Shown here one piece after another: positions 1-7,084 of a stretch of 12,680 bases of DNA; positions within the stretch are counted from its first letter, which is position 1; each line of letters begins with the position of its first letter. Source of the stretch: Candidatus Kuenenia stuttgartensis (lineage in GTDB: Bacteria; Planctomycetota; Planctomycetia; Pirellulales; UBA1268); NCBI GenBank assembly GCA_945876515.1, contig CAMCPF010000033.1, forward strand, positions 1-12,680. Direction: 5' to 3'. Under the pieces are notes generated by a model, which was not told the origin of the DNA, ran no database searches, and worked only from the letters and a program-made list of their open reading frames with translations. Both the position numbers and the translations under genes were made by a program.

Positions 1-509
1 AGGGGCCAGCAGGCCTCCGGCACCTGGGTCACCGCGACACTCCGCAGCGCGACGCCCTGGCGATAGGCCGCCGCCCACAGTCCGAAGGCGAGCGGAAAAC
101 TGTGGATGCCCGTGCGTGGCGGTCCCGATCGGCCCCCGTGCTGGGCCGCCAGATCGCCCGCGGTCACGAAGATCACGAGGCCGAGGTCGGTGGGCGGCTC
201 GCCGGGAGTGGCCGCTGCGAGCAGCGCGTGGTTGTGACGGGCCACCATCTCGGCGGTCGCCAGCATCTCGTCGATCGTGATCGGGGGCGCGAGCCCCACC
301 AACTGCAGCGAGTTGTGCAGCCTTTCGGCGTGTGGCTGCGGCAGGAACAGCCTGCCCCGCACGGTGCGCAGCTGCTCGGTGACCGTCGCCCCGAGCACGA
401 AGCCGGCATCGCCGGCGGGCACCGCGAAGGCCTCACGGGGCATCAGCCGCCCGTCGAGCCAGGCCACCTCACCGGTGATCTCATCCCCGATCCCGGACAG
501 ATCGCCCAT
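1..509 (-). CDS. Class IV (fold-type IV PLP) aminotransferase, C-terminus cut by window edge
   Basis: About 169 residues are visible, reading from ATG at 509 to the left edge without a stop. The N-terminal pattern is that of branched-chain/D-amino-acid aminotransferases and aminodeoxychorismate lyases: an opening strand WLDGRLMPREAFAVP, then DAGFVLGATVTEQLRT, then RLFLPQPHAERLHNSLQLVGL. Members use pyridoxal phosphate in the cytoplasm to transaminate amino or keto acids, or to cleave aminodeoxychorismate. The catalytic lysine of the family would be expected just beyond the visible end (after VPEACWP), so activity and exact subfamily cannot be judged. The start has no strong Shine-Dalgarno. 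The gene lies 60 bp downstream of a tRNA-Ala on the same strand and could share its transcript. IlvE, Dat-like or PabC-like are all possible; the class assignment is firm, the substrate is not. Confidence 0.8.
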   Translation of the reverse strand, partial: MGDLSGIGDEITGEVAWLDGRLMPREAFAVPAGDAGFVLGATVTEQLRTVRGRLFLPQPHAERLHNSLQLVGLAPPITIDEMLATAEMVARHNHALLAAATPGEPPTDLGLVIFVTAGDLAAQHGGRSGPPRTGIHSFPLAFGLWAAAYRQGVALRSVAVTQVPEACWP

Positions 510-569
510 GGAGCACGAAACATGGGGCACGGAAGAACTGGGCTCGCGAATGGACCGTGCCGCACCAAG

Positions 570-642
570 TGGAGGATAGGGGATTTGAACCCCTGACCTT
601 CTGGCTGCCAGCCAGACGCTCTCCCAATTGAGCTAATCCCCC
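570..642 (-). tRNA. tRNA-Ala (anticodon GGC)
   Basis: A complete 73-nt cloverleaf reads on the minus strand. The acceptor stem is GGGGGAT/ATCCTCC with one G-U pair. The D stem is GCTC/GAGC, the anticodon stem TCTGG/CCAGA with loop CTGGCAG, and the T arm AGGGG-TTCAAAT-CCCCT. The discriminator is A. The central loop triplet GGC decodes GCC/GCU alanine codons. The 3' CCA is not encoded (the genome reads ACT), so it must be added after transcription. Confidence 0.97.
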
Positions 643-690
643 AAATACTGTTTCGGGGCGGCACGGGCGAGGGTTTCCCGCTAGTTATCG

Positions 691-719
691 ATCGTATCGC
701 TCGCCGTGGCGGGTGTCAA
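691..719 (-). promoter_or_regulatory. Sigma70-type promoter of the tRNA-Ala
   Basis: On the minus strand TTGACA (719-714), a 17-bp spacer and TACGAT (696-691) match the -35/-10 consensus in 6/6 and 4/6 positions with ideal spacing. Transcription would start near 684, about 40 nt before the mature tRNA 5' end, and could run on into the aminotransferase gene. Confidence 0.75.
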
Positions 720-872
720 CGTAGCCTCATGGCCGCCGTTCGCGGGGTGGCATCCTGGGAGCGGCCACGGGCTGGAGCGGACTGGCGGCCGCGCGATGCC
801 GCAAGCACACTCTAGCGACTGCCTGCCATCCGCGAGGCCGGCTGATGCGCGAGTCCTGGACTTTCCGCCGTC

Positions 873-1547
873 ATGTCCGCCTCCCCTCGTCACCCGCCGT
901 CTCCCGGCCAGCCGCTCCCGGAGCGGACGACGGCCATGGCGAGCGTCGTGCTGGCGGTCTATCTCGTGGGGCTCGGGCTCACGATCGCCGGCAACTCCGT
1001 GAGCGGGTCGTCGGCGCTCCTGCGGACGATCAAGCAGCGGCTCTTCTCGCCCTGGATGGGGCCGGCGTGGCTCGACCTCGGGTTCGATCAGCCGCTCACC
1101 TACGGCTTGCCCGAAGACGCCGACCATGACCTCGAGGTGCGACGCTTCGAGGTGGACGGCGGTGCGGAGAAAAATGGCCCGCTTCGCTTTCCGGGAAACC
1201 GCACGGGCGAGCGCGCGGCCCGCTGGCGGCGGCTTGCCCGCCGGATCGCGTCGGCAGCCAGCGACGAAACCGCCGTGCCACTGGCCGCCGGTTTCGGCCA
1301 GGGCGCCTTCGAGGCTGTGGGCGGCGAAGACGTCGCCGTGCGCGCAGTGCGGTGGCCGCTCGAGGAGCGTGAGGCACCGGCTGAGGGACCGCGACCGGTC
1401 AAGCCATACGAAGCCCGGGTGCGGTTGATCGACGGAGAGCTTCAGCTCGTCGAACTCGGTGGCGAGGCCAAGCGCGGCGAACTGGCCCCGGTGCTCCGGG
1501 AGCAGTCAGCCGGTGCGGCCGTAACCGGCGAGGGCACCTCGCCATGA
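873..1547 (+). CDS. Unknown one-TM membrane protein, first gene of the HTTM operon
   Basis: I do not recognise a named family. The 224-residue product has a short proline-rich N-terminus, then a hydrophobic segment at about residues 23-41 (ASVVLAVYLVGLGLTIAGN). The rest is a soluble, charged, Ala/Arg/Glu-rich domain of roughly 180 residues. The LFSPWMGPAWLDLGF stretch just after the membrane segment resembles what often accompanies HTTM proteins in planctomycetes, which is an inference from memory. An alternative start is Met22 (ATG at 936), with a GGAG about 15 nt upstream, which would put the TM segment right at the N-terminus. The stop overlaps the start of the next gene (ATGA at 1544-1547), indicating translational coupling, so the two products probably act together in the membrane. 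Confidence 0.75.
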   Translation: MSASPRHPPSPGQPLPERTTAMASVVLAVYLVGLGLTIAGNSVSGSSALLRTIKQRLFSPWMGPAWLDLGFDQPLTYGLPEDADHDLEVRRFEVDGGAEKNGPLRFPGNRTGERAARWRRLARRIASAASDETAVPLAAGFGQGAFEAVGGEDVAVRAVRWPLEEREAPAEGPRPVKPYEARVRLIDGELQLVELGGEAKRGELAPVLREQSAGAAVTGEGTSP

Positions 1548-2470
1548 GTGGGCCGGCCCGACCGACGACCGGCGCGGATTCCGCGCCATCCGGCCTCGCG
1601 GCGGTGGGCGAAGCCTGGCTGGCCTACTGGTTCGCGCCGGCCGATCCCCGGCCGCTGGCGCTGGTGCGCATCCTCACGGGCCTGCTCGGGCTGGCGCTGG
1701 CGGCGAGCTACGCGGCCGACCTCGAGGCATGGTTCGGGCCCGGGGGCATGATTCCCGTCTCGGCCACCGGCCGGTCGGGGCCGACGTTCTCGCTGTTCGC
1801 GATGGCCACCTCGGCGTCGGCCCTGCAGACGCTGTTCGGCGTGCTTGTCGCGGCGCTCGTCGCCGTGACGCTCGGCCTCGCGAGTCGGGGCGCCTGCCTG
1901 GTGGCAGCGGTGCTCTGGGCGGCGCTGCTCAACCGCGGTCCGGTGCTCGCCGGCCCGGCCGACGACTGCCTGGCGGTGCTGCTCTGGTGCCTCGCCGTGG
2001 GGCCGAGCGGGTCGGTGTGGTCGCTCGACCGGTGGATCAGCGCTCGCCGCGGGTCGCCGCCGCCCGCGCCCTCGCCCTGGGTTCGCGTCGCTCTTGGTCT
2101 CGTGCGGGTGCACGCGGTGGCGATCACCGCGGGGATGCTGCTCGCGCAGCTCAAGGGCGATGTCTGGTGGGACGGCACCGCCGCCTGGTGGCTCACCACG
2201 CGGTCTCAGTCGCGGCTGGTCGATCTGACCGGCCTCTACCGCGGCTCCGAGTATCTGATGAATCTTGTGACCCATGCGATCGTGGGCTTCGAGATCCTGT
2301 TCGCCATCGGCCTCTGGTTCGACGCCACTCGCCGGCTCGTGGCCCGGGCGGGCATCGTGGCCTGGCCGCTGATCGGGACCTTGGCCGGCGAGCCTTTTTG
2401 GGGCCTGGCGCTGGCGATCTGCTGCGTGCCCGACGCATTTGGCCCCGACAGGGCGGGCTATACTGCCTGA
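1544..2470 (+). CDS. HTTM-domain multipass membrane protein
   Basis: The 308-residue product carries the HTTM signature (horizontally transferred transmembrane domain, related to vitamin K-dependent gamma-carboxylase). An opening amphipathic segment is followed by DPRPLALVRILTGLLGLAL, AADLEAWFGPGGM and the conserved KGDVWWDGTAAWWL at about residues 204-217. Hydrophobic segments lie near 38-58, 97-113, 117-133, 139-155, 183-203, 238-258 and 265-296, giving seven or eight membrane passes. No C-terminal thioredoxin/DCC domain is present. Bacterial HTTM proteins mostly lack a proven reaction; carboxylase activity should not be assumed. The start overlaps the preceding gene's stop (ATGA), and the next gene begins 15 bp downstream with its own Shine-Dalgarno, so all belong to one operon. 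Confidence 0.85.
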   Translation: MSGPARPTTGADSAPSGLAAVGEAWLAYWFAPADPRPLALVRILTGLLGLALAASYAADLEAWFGPGGMIPVSATGRSGPTFSLFAMATSASALQTLFGVLVAALVAVTLGLASRGACLVAAVLWAALLNRGPVLAGPADDCLAVLLWCLAVGPSGSVWSLDRWISARRGSPPPAPSPWVRVALGLVRVHAVAITAGMLLAQLKGDVWWDGTAAWWLTTRSQSRLVDLTGLYRGSEYLMNLVTHAIVGFEILFAIGLWFDATRRLVARAGIVAWPLIGTLAGEPFWGLALAICCVPDAFGPDRAGYTA

Positions 2471-2485
2471 TCTGGAGGGAGTGCG

Positions 2486-4828
2486 ATGTTTCGTCTGGTG
2501 CGCAATCTGCTCGTGCCGGTCTGGCTTGCCGGCGCCGCCGGGGCCGCGGAGATCTCCTTCGACCGCGATGTGCGGCCGATTCTCGCCGAGCACTGTTACG
2601 CCTGTCATGGGCCCGATGCGGCTTCGCGGGCGGCCGAGCTGCGGCTCGACGTCCGCGAGGGGGCGGTCGCCGATCGGAGTGGCGTGCGGGCGATCGTGCC
2701 GGGCAACGTGGGGGCCAGCGAAGCGGTGACCCGGATCCGCTCGACCGATCCCGACGTAATCATGCCGCCGCCTGAAACCAACAAGCGGCTCACCGACGCC
2801 CAGAAGGCGGTCCTCGAACAGTGGATCGCCTCAGGCGCCGAGTACGAGGGCCATTGGGCCTACCGGCCGCTCGTCCGGCCCGACCTACCAGTCGGTGCGG
2901 CGGCCGAGAATCCAGTGGACGTGTTTGTCGATGCCACCCTCGCAGCGCGGGGCGTCGCCCCGGCCCCGGAGGCCGATCGGGTCACGTTGGCCCGCCGGCT
3001 GGCCTTCGACCTCACCGGCCTGCCGCTGCCACCGGACGAGATCGACGCCTTTGTGAAGGACACCCGCCCAGACGCCTACGAGTTATTGGCAGCCCGGTTG
3101 CTCGCCAGCCCCCACCACGCCGAGCGGCTGGCCGCCTGGTGGCTCGATCTGGTCCGCTACGCCGACAGCGTCGGCTATCACGGCGACCAGGAGGTCACCA
3201 TGTGGCCCTATCGCGACTGGGTGCTCGAGGCCTTTGCGGCCAACATGCCCTTCGACCAGTTCACCCGTGAGCAACTCGCCGGCGACCTCCTGCCGAATGC
3301 GACGCGCCAGCAGCGGGTGGCCGCCGCCTACAACCGGCTCAACATGATGAGCGCCGAGGGAGGCGGGCAGGACAAGGAGTATCACGCCAAGTATGCCTCG
3401 GACCGGGTGCGGGCCACGTCGGGCGCCTGGCTCGGCTCGACGCTTGGCTGCGCCGAGTGCCACGACCATAAGTACGATCCCTTCACCACCCGCGACTTCT
3501 ACGCCTTCGCCTCGTTCTTCGCCGACGTGGCCGAGCGGGGCATCTACCACGGAGCGACCTGGGGCGAAACGATGCGGCTGCCGACCCCCGAGCAGGAGGC
3601 GGAGCAGCGGCGGCTGGAGGTGGCGTTGGCTGCGATCGTGGCCCCTCCTGAAGATGCCAGTGAGGAGGAGAAGAAGCAGGTGGCCGTCGCCCGCGAGGCG
3701 GCCAAGAAGGCACTCGACGCCGCGATTGCCAAGCAGGTGGCGATGCCGGCCACGGTCTCGAAGCCGCCCCGGACCGTCCGAATCCTGCCCCGGGGCAACT
3801 GGATGGACGACTCCGGCGAGGTGGTGCTGCCGGCCGCGCCGGGCTTCCTGCCAGCGGCCCCCGGCGGCGCCGGTGAGGCCCGGCGTACGCGGGTCGATCT
3901 CGCCGCCTGGATGACCGCCCCCGAGAATCCGCTCGTGCCTCGGGTGCTCGCCAACCGTCTCTGGGCGATCGGCTTCGGCGAGGGGCTTTCCCGTCGGCTC
4001 GACGACCACGGCTCGCAGGGCGAGCCGCCGAGCCACCCGGAACTGCTCGACTGGTTGGCCTGCGAACTCCGCGACGAGGGCTGGGACATCCGCCGCGTCC
4101 TGCGGACGATCGTCACGAGCCGGGCCTATCGCCGCACGAGCACGCCGGGCGAGGGGCACCGTGAGGCCGATCCGGAGAACCGGCTGCTCGCCCGGCAGAA
4201 TCGCCATCGGCTCGACGCCGAGAACGTCCGCGACGTGGCGCTTGCGGCCTCGGGCCTGCTCGAACGCACGGTCGGGGGCCCGAGCGTGAAGCCCTATCAG
4301 CCGCCAGGCTATTGGGACTATCTCAACTTCCCGAAGCGAACGTACAAGGCCGACACCGGAACCGCGCTCTATCGCCGCGGGCTCTACGTGCACTGGCAGC
4401 GGCAGTATCTCCACCCGGCGATGATGGTCTTCGACGCGCCGAGCCGCGAGGAGTGCACGGCCCGGCGGTCGCGATCCAACACGCCGCTGCAGGCGCTCGT
4501 GCTGCTCAACGACCCGCAGTTCGTCGAGGCGGCCCGGGCCCTGGCTGCAGCCACGCTCGGCGCGGCCGGCACGGATCCCCTGGCGCGGGCCCGGGTCATG
4601 CTCCGGCAGGCGATCGGCCGCGAGCCGCTCGATGCCGAGGTGGGGGTGGTGGCCGACGTGGCCGAGCGGCAGCGGGAGACCTTTGCCGGCGACCCGGCGG
4701 CGGCCAAAGGGCTCTTGGGCGTGGGCGCCGCGCCCGTGCCAGCCGGGCTCGACCCGGCCGACCTCGCGGCCTGGACCGCGGCGGCCCGCGTGGTGCTCAA
4801 TCTGGGCGAGGCCTACACGAGGAACTGA
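2486..4828 (+). CDS. PSCyt1 / DUF1549 (PSCyt2) / DUF1553 (PSD1) protein, planctomycete-type cytochrome
   Basis: A 780-residue exported protein with the three-part architecture typical of planctomycetes. A signal peptide (residues 1-20, LLVPVWLAGAAGAA) leads into PSCyt1, a cytochrome c fold with heme motif CYACH (37-41) and likely distal Met93 in MPPP. DUF1549 covers about 125-345 and contains a second CxxCH (CAECH, 322-326) within CAECHDHKYDPFTTRDFY. A charged coiled-coil-prone segment lies at about 368-418. DUF1553 follows from about 470 and holds SREECTARRSRSNTPLQALVL near 652-672 and the typical end RVVLNLGEAYTRN. Shine-Dalgarno GGAGGG at 2474-2479 sits 6 nt before the ATG and fixes the start. 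The role is unproven; the family is thought to act in periplasmic redox or polysaccharide-related chemistry together with DUF1501 partners. The DUF1501 gene follows 2 bp after the stop. No PA14 or LamG insert is present. Confidence 0.95.
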   Translation: MFRLVRNLLVPVWLAGAAGAAEISFDRDVRPILAEHCYACHGPDAASRAAELRLDVREGAVADRSGVRAIVPGNVGASEAVTRIRSTDPDVIMPPPETNKRLTDAQKAVLEQWIASGAEYEGHWAYRPLVRPDLPVGAAAENPVDVFVDATLAARGVAPAPEADRVTLARRLAFDLTGLPLPPDEIDAFVKDTRPDAYELLAARLLASPHHAERLAAWWLDLVRYADSVGYHGDQEVTMWPYRDWVLEAFAANMPFDQFTREQLAGDLLPNATRQQRVAAAYNRLNMMSAEGGGQDKEYHAKYASDRVRATSGAWLGSTLGCAECHDHKYDPFTTRDFYAFASFFADVAERGIYHGATWGETMRLPTPEQEAEQRRLEVALAAIVAPPEDASEEEKKQVAVAREAAKKALDAAIAKQVAMPATVSKPPRTVRILPRGNWMDDSGEVVLPAAPGFLPAAPGGAGEARRTRVDLAAWMTAPENPLVPRVLANRLWAIGFGEGLSRRLDDHGSQGEPPSHPELLDWLACELRDEGWDIRRVLRTIVTSRAYRRTSTPGEGHREADPENRLLARQNRHRLDAENVRDVALAASGLLERTVGGPSVKPYQPPGYWDYLNFPKRTYKADTGTALYRRGLYVHWQRQYLHPAMMVFDAPSREECTARRSRSNTPLQALVLLNDPQFVEAARALAAATLGAAGTDPLARARVMLRQAIGREPLDAEVGVVADVAERQRETFAGDPAAAKGLLGVGAAPVPAGLDPADLAAWTAAARVVLNLGEAYTRN

Positions 4829-4830
4829 TC

Positions 4831-6285
4831 ATGCAGCCCACTCCCCACGCCACGATGGCCGCCTCGCTCGCGCGGCGGGCCTTTCTCTCCCGGGCGGCCG
4901 GCGGCATCGGCGGCCTCGCGGCCGGCTCGCTCCTGGCCGCCGACGCGGTGGCTGCGGGGCTGACCGATGCGAGTGCCGCAGCCGGGGGCTGGCCGGGCAT
5001 CGTCCGCCCGTTCCACGTGCCGCCCAAGGCCAAGCGGGTGATCTGGCTCTACATGGCCGGCGGCATGACCCACCTCGACACCTTCGACCACAAGCCGAAG
5101 CTCGCCGCGATGAACGGCCAGCCGATGCCGGAGAGCTTCACGAAGGGGCAGCAGATCGCGCAACTCCAGGGGCAGGCCCTCAAGTGCTTCGCGCCGCAGC
5201 ACCCCTTCGCGAAGGTCGGGCAGAGCGGCCAGGAGATCAGCACGATCTTCCCCGAGATCTCGGCCCGGATCGCCGACCGGATCGCGATCGTCAAGAGCCT
5301 CCACACCGAGGCGATCAACCACGACCCGGCCCACACCTTCATGAACACCGGCTCGATGATCTCGGGCCGGCCGGCCGCCGGCAGCTGGCTGTGGTACGGC
5401 CTGGGCAGCGACGCCGAGGATCTGCCCGGCTTCGTGGTGATGGTGAGCACGGGCCGCTATGGCCAAAGCCAGCCGATCGCCGCCCGGCAGTGGCACTCTG
5501 GTCTCCTCCCGAGCCGGTTCCAGGGGGTCGAGTTCCGCTCCAAGGGCGACCCCGTGCTGTACGTGAAGAGCCCGCCTGGCATAACCGCGGCCGGCCAGCG
5601 GGACGTGGTGGACGCCGTCTCCCGGCTCGACTCCCTCCGGGGTGAGATGGTGGACGACCCCGAGGTGGCGGCTCGGCTGGCCCAGTACGAGCTGGCCTTT
5701 CGGATGCAGGCGAGCGTGCCCGACCTCGTCGATCTCGCCGACGAGCCCGAGAGCACCTTCGAGCTCTACGGCACGAAGGGGGGCGACGGCTCGTTCGCGG
5801 CCAACTGCCTCCTGGCCCGGCGACTGGCCGAGCGGGGCGTGCGGTTCATCCAGCTCTACCACCGCGACTGGGATCATCACGGCAGCGTCAAGGACCATGT
5901 GAAGGGGACGGCCGCCGAGGTGGACCGCGGCGCAGCGGCGCTCGTCGAGGATCTGGCCCGGCGGGGGATGCTCGATGACACGCTCGTGGTGTTCGGCACG
6001 GAGTTCGGCCGCACGCCAATGGCCCAGGGCAACGGCCGCGACCACCACATGAAGGCCTTCTCGATCTGGCTGGCTGGTGGCGGTATCCGCCCGGGCATCA
6101 CCTACGGGGCCACCGACGAACTGGGCTACGACGTGGCGGAGAACCCCGTGACCGTTCACGACCTCCATGCCACGCTCCTGCACCTCCTGGGCATCGACCA
6201 CACCAAGCTCACGATCCGCGCCCAGGGCCGTGACTTCAGGCTGACGGACGTGCACGGGCACGTGGTCAAGGGCCTGATCACATGA
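4831..6285 (+). CDS. DUF1501 (sulfatase/alkaline-phosphatase-like) Tat-exported protein
   Basis: The 484-residue product begins with a twin-arginine signal, RRAFLSRAAGGIGGLAAGSL (R15-R16), so it is probably exported folded. The DUF1501 core follows, with metal-site-like motifs of the alkaline phosphatase/sulfatase superfamily: YMAGGMTHLDTFDHKP near 73-88, HTEAINHDPAHTFMNTGS, YHRDWDHHGSVKDH, VVFGTEFGRTPMAQGNGRDHH and the C-terminal VHDLHATLLHLLGIDH. The length is normal for the family. The start lies 2 bp after the stop of the PSCyt1/DUF1553 gene, so expression is coupled; Met9 is an alternative start. DUF1501 and DUF1553 proteins are encoded as pairs throughout planctomycetes and probably share a substrate, which remains unknown. 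The last 42 bp around the stop recur 126 bp downstream. Confidence 0.95.
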   Translation: MQPTPHATMAASLARRAFLSRAAGGIGGLAAGSLLAADAVAAGLTDASAAAGGWPGIVRPFHVPPKAKRVIWLYMAGGMTHLDTFDHKPKLAAMNGQPMPESFTKGQQIAQLQGQALKCFAPQHPFAKVGQSGQEISTIFPEISARIADRIAIVKSLHTEAINHDPAHTFMNTGSMISGRPAAGSWLWYGLGSDAEDLPGFVVMVSTGRYGQSQPIAARQWHSGLLPSRFQGVEFRSKGDPVLYVKSPPGITAAGQRDVVDAVSRLDSLRGEMVDDPEVAARLAQYELAFRMQASVPDLVDLADEPESTFELYGTKGGDGSFAANCLLARRLAERGVRFIQLYHRDWDHHGSVKDHVKGTAAEVDRGAAALVEDLARRGMLDDTLVVFGTEFGRTPMAQGNGRDHHMKAFSIWLAGGGIRPGITYGATDELGYDVAENPVTVHDLHATLLHLLGIDHTKLTIRAQGRDFRLTDVHGHVVKGLIT

Positions 6286-6290
6286 CGGCC
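6249..6290 (+). repeat. 42-bp direct repeat, copy 1 (end of DUF1501 gene)
   Basis: This stretch runs from within codon Val (VHGHVVKGLIT) through the TGA at 6283-6285 and 5 bp beyond. It is identical over 42 bp to 6375-6416. Confidence 0.95.
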
Positions 6291-6364
6291 GGACTGGAGG
6301 TCCGGCAAGCGACCAGCGACCGGATGGTCGCCAAGCAAAACACGGCACGAGGCCGTGGTTTTGC
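6288..6364 (+). other. Three consecutive hairpins between the 42-bp repeats
   Basis: Three stem-loops follow one another with 2-3 nt gaps. The first is GCCGGAC/GTCCGGC (6288-6306, 7 bp, loop TGGAG). The second is GCGACCA/TGGTCGC (6309-6331, 7 bp, 9-nt loop). The third is GCAAAACACGGC with GCCGTGGTTTTGC (6335-6364, 12 bp with one bulged G, loop ACGAG). They sit directly behind the DUF1501 stop and could end or stabilise the operon transcript, although no run of T follows a stem. They could also be folds of a small mobile or repeated element. Confidence 0.6.
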
Positions 6365-6374
6365 GTGGAGCATC

Positions 6375-6416
6375 CGTGCACGGGCACGTGGTCAAGGGCC
6401 TGATCACATGACGGCC
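6375..6416 (+). repeat. 42-bp direct repeat, copy 2 (duplicated DUF1501 gene end)
   Basis: Perfect copy of 6249-6290, start-to-start distance 126 bp. It keeps the reading frame of the DUF1501 gene and again ends with a TGA (6409-6411). It lies 41 bp upstream of the sulfotransferase-like gene. Confidence 0.95.
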
Positions 6417-6457
6417 CGGCCTTCCACGGCCAGCCACGAGCCCTGCGAGCGGGTTTG

Positions 6458-7084
6458 ATGATCTACAACGACGAGTTCGTGTGGCTGCATGTTCCGAAGT
6501 GCGCGGGCTCCACGATCGAGTCGCTATTCCGGAAGTATTTGTCGGGTGTGCCCGGCCTGGTTCAAGACGTCGTCGATCCCGACGGGGATGTGCCCAGTGT
6601 GTGGCACGATTCCGTGGCGGATCGGGAGGCCCGCGACGCCGCGTTTGTCTTGGGAGGCCGGACGGTGATCTGCTCGATCCGGCGGCTTCCGGCGTGGCTG
6701 GTGAGCCGATACAACTTCGAGTACGCGCGGTCTCCGCAGCTGCCCCACGACCCTGAGTCACTGCTGGAGGGATACTTTCTGGGACGCAGGGGTAAGAGAA
6801 ATCATGCCGACAACTTGATTCACAAGTTCCTCCCTCCGCAACTCCTCGACACGGGCCGCGTGAAGTTCCTGCGGGCAGAGTTTTTCGAGCACGACTTCCG
6901 CCGTCTGTTCGGCACGTATCTGGACCTCTCGGAGATCCCCGGAGAGGAATATGCGAGACGGACGAATGCGTCGCCGAATCATCTGCCGGCCGAGATGGTC
7001 CGGAGACTCTTCGCGAGCCCGGAGGTCTACGCGAAGTGCCCGGCATGGCGGGCGGTGGAGGAGTTGGCCTACGGATCGTCTTGA
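6458..7084 (+). CDS. Sulfotransferase-like protein (PAPS-binding P-loop family)
   Basis: The 208-residue product opens with MIYNDEFVWLHVPKCAGSTI. Residues 11-20, HVPKCAGSTI, match the 5'-phosphosulfate loop of membrane-type/family 2 sulfotransferases. A second block at about 70-88 (VICSIRRLPAWLVSRYNFEY) has the R-x7-S spacing (R75, S83) of the 3'-phosphate loop. Such enzymes transfer sulfate from PAPS to sugars or other acceptors; the acceptor cannot be read here. There is no signal peptide or TM segment, so it should be cytosolic, and it is at the short end for the family. ATG at 6458 is preferred over the adjacent TTG at 6455; no Shine-Dalgarno is evident. Base composition is less GC-extreme than in the preceding operon. 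The repeat and hairpins upstream suggest a unit separate from the DUF1501 operon. Confidence 0.75.
   Translation: MIYNDEFVWLHVPKCAGSTIESLFRKYLSGVPGLVQDVVDPDGDVPSVWHDSVADREARDAAFVLGGRTVICSIRRLPAWLVSRYNFEYARSPQLPHDPESLLEGYFLGRRGKRNHADNLIHKFLPPQLLDTGRVKFLRAEFFEHDFRRLFGTYLDLSEIPGEEYARRTNASPNHLPAEMVRRLFASPEVYAKCPAWRAVEELAYGSS

Noticed and set aside
6288..6364. Rho-independent terminator after the DUF1501 gene.
   Set aside because: Stems are convincing but none is followed by a T-run, so I list them as hairpins of unknown role.
4813..6387. Long minus-strand open frame opposite the DUF1501 gene.
   Set aside because: The plus strand encodes a clear DUF1501 protein there; the antisense frame is His/Gly/Val-rich shadow sequence.
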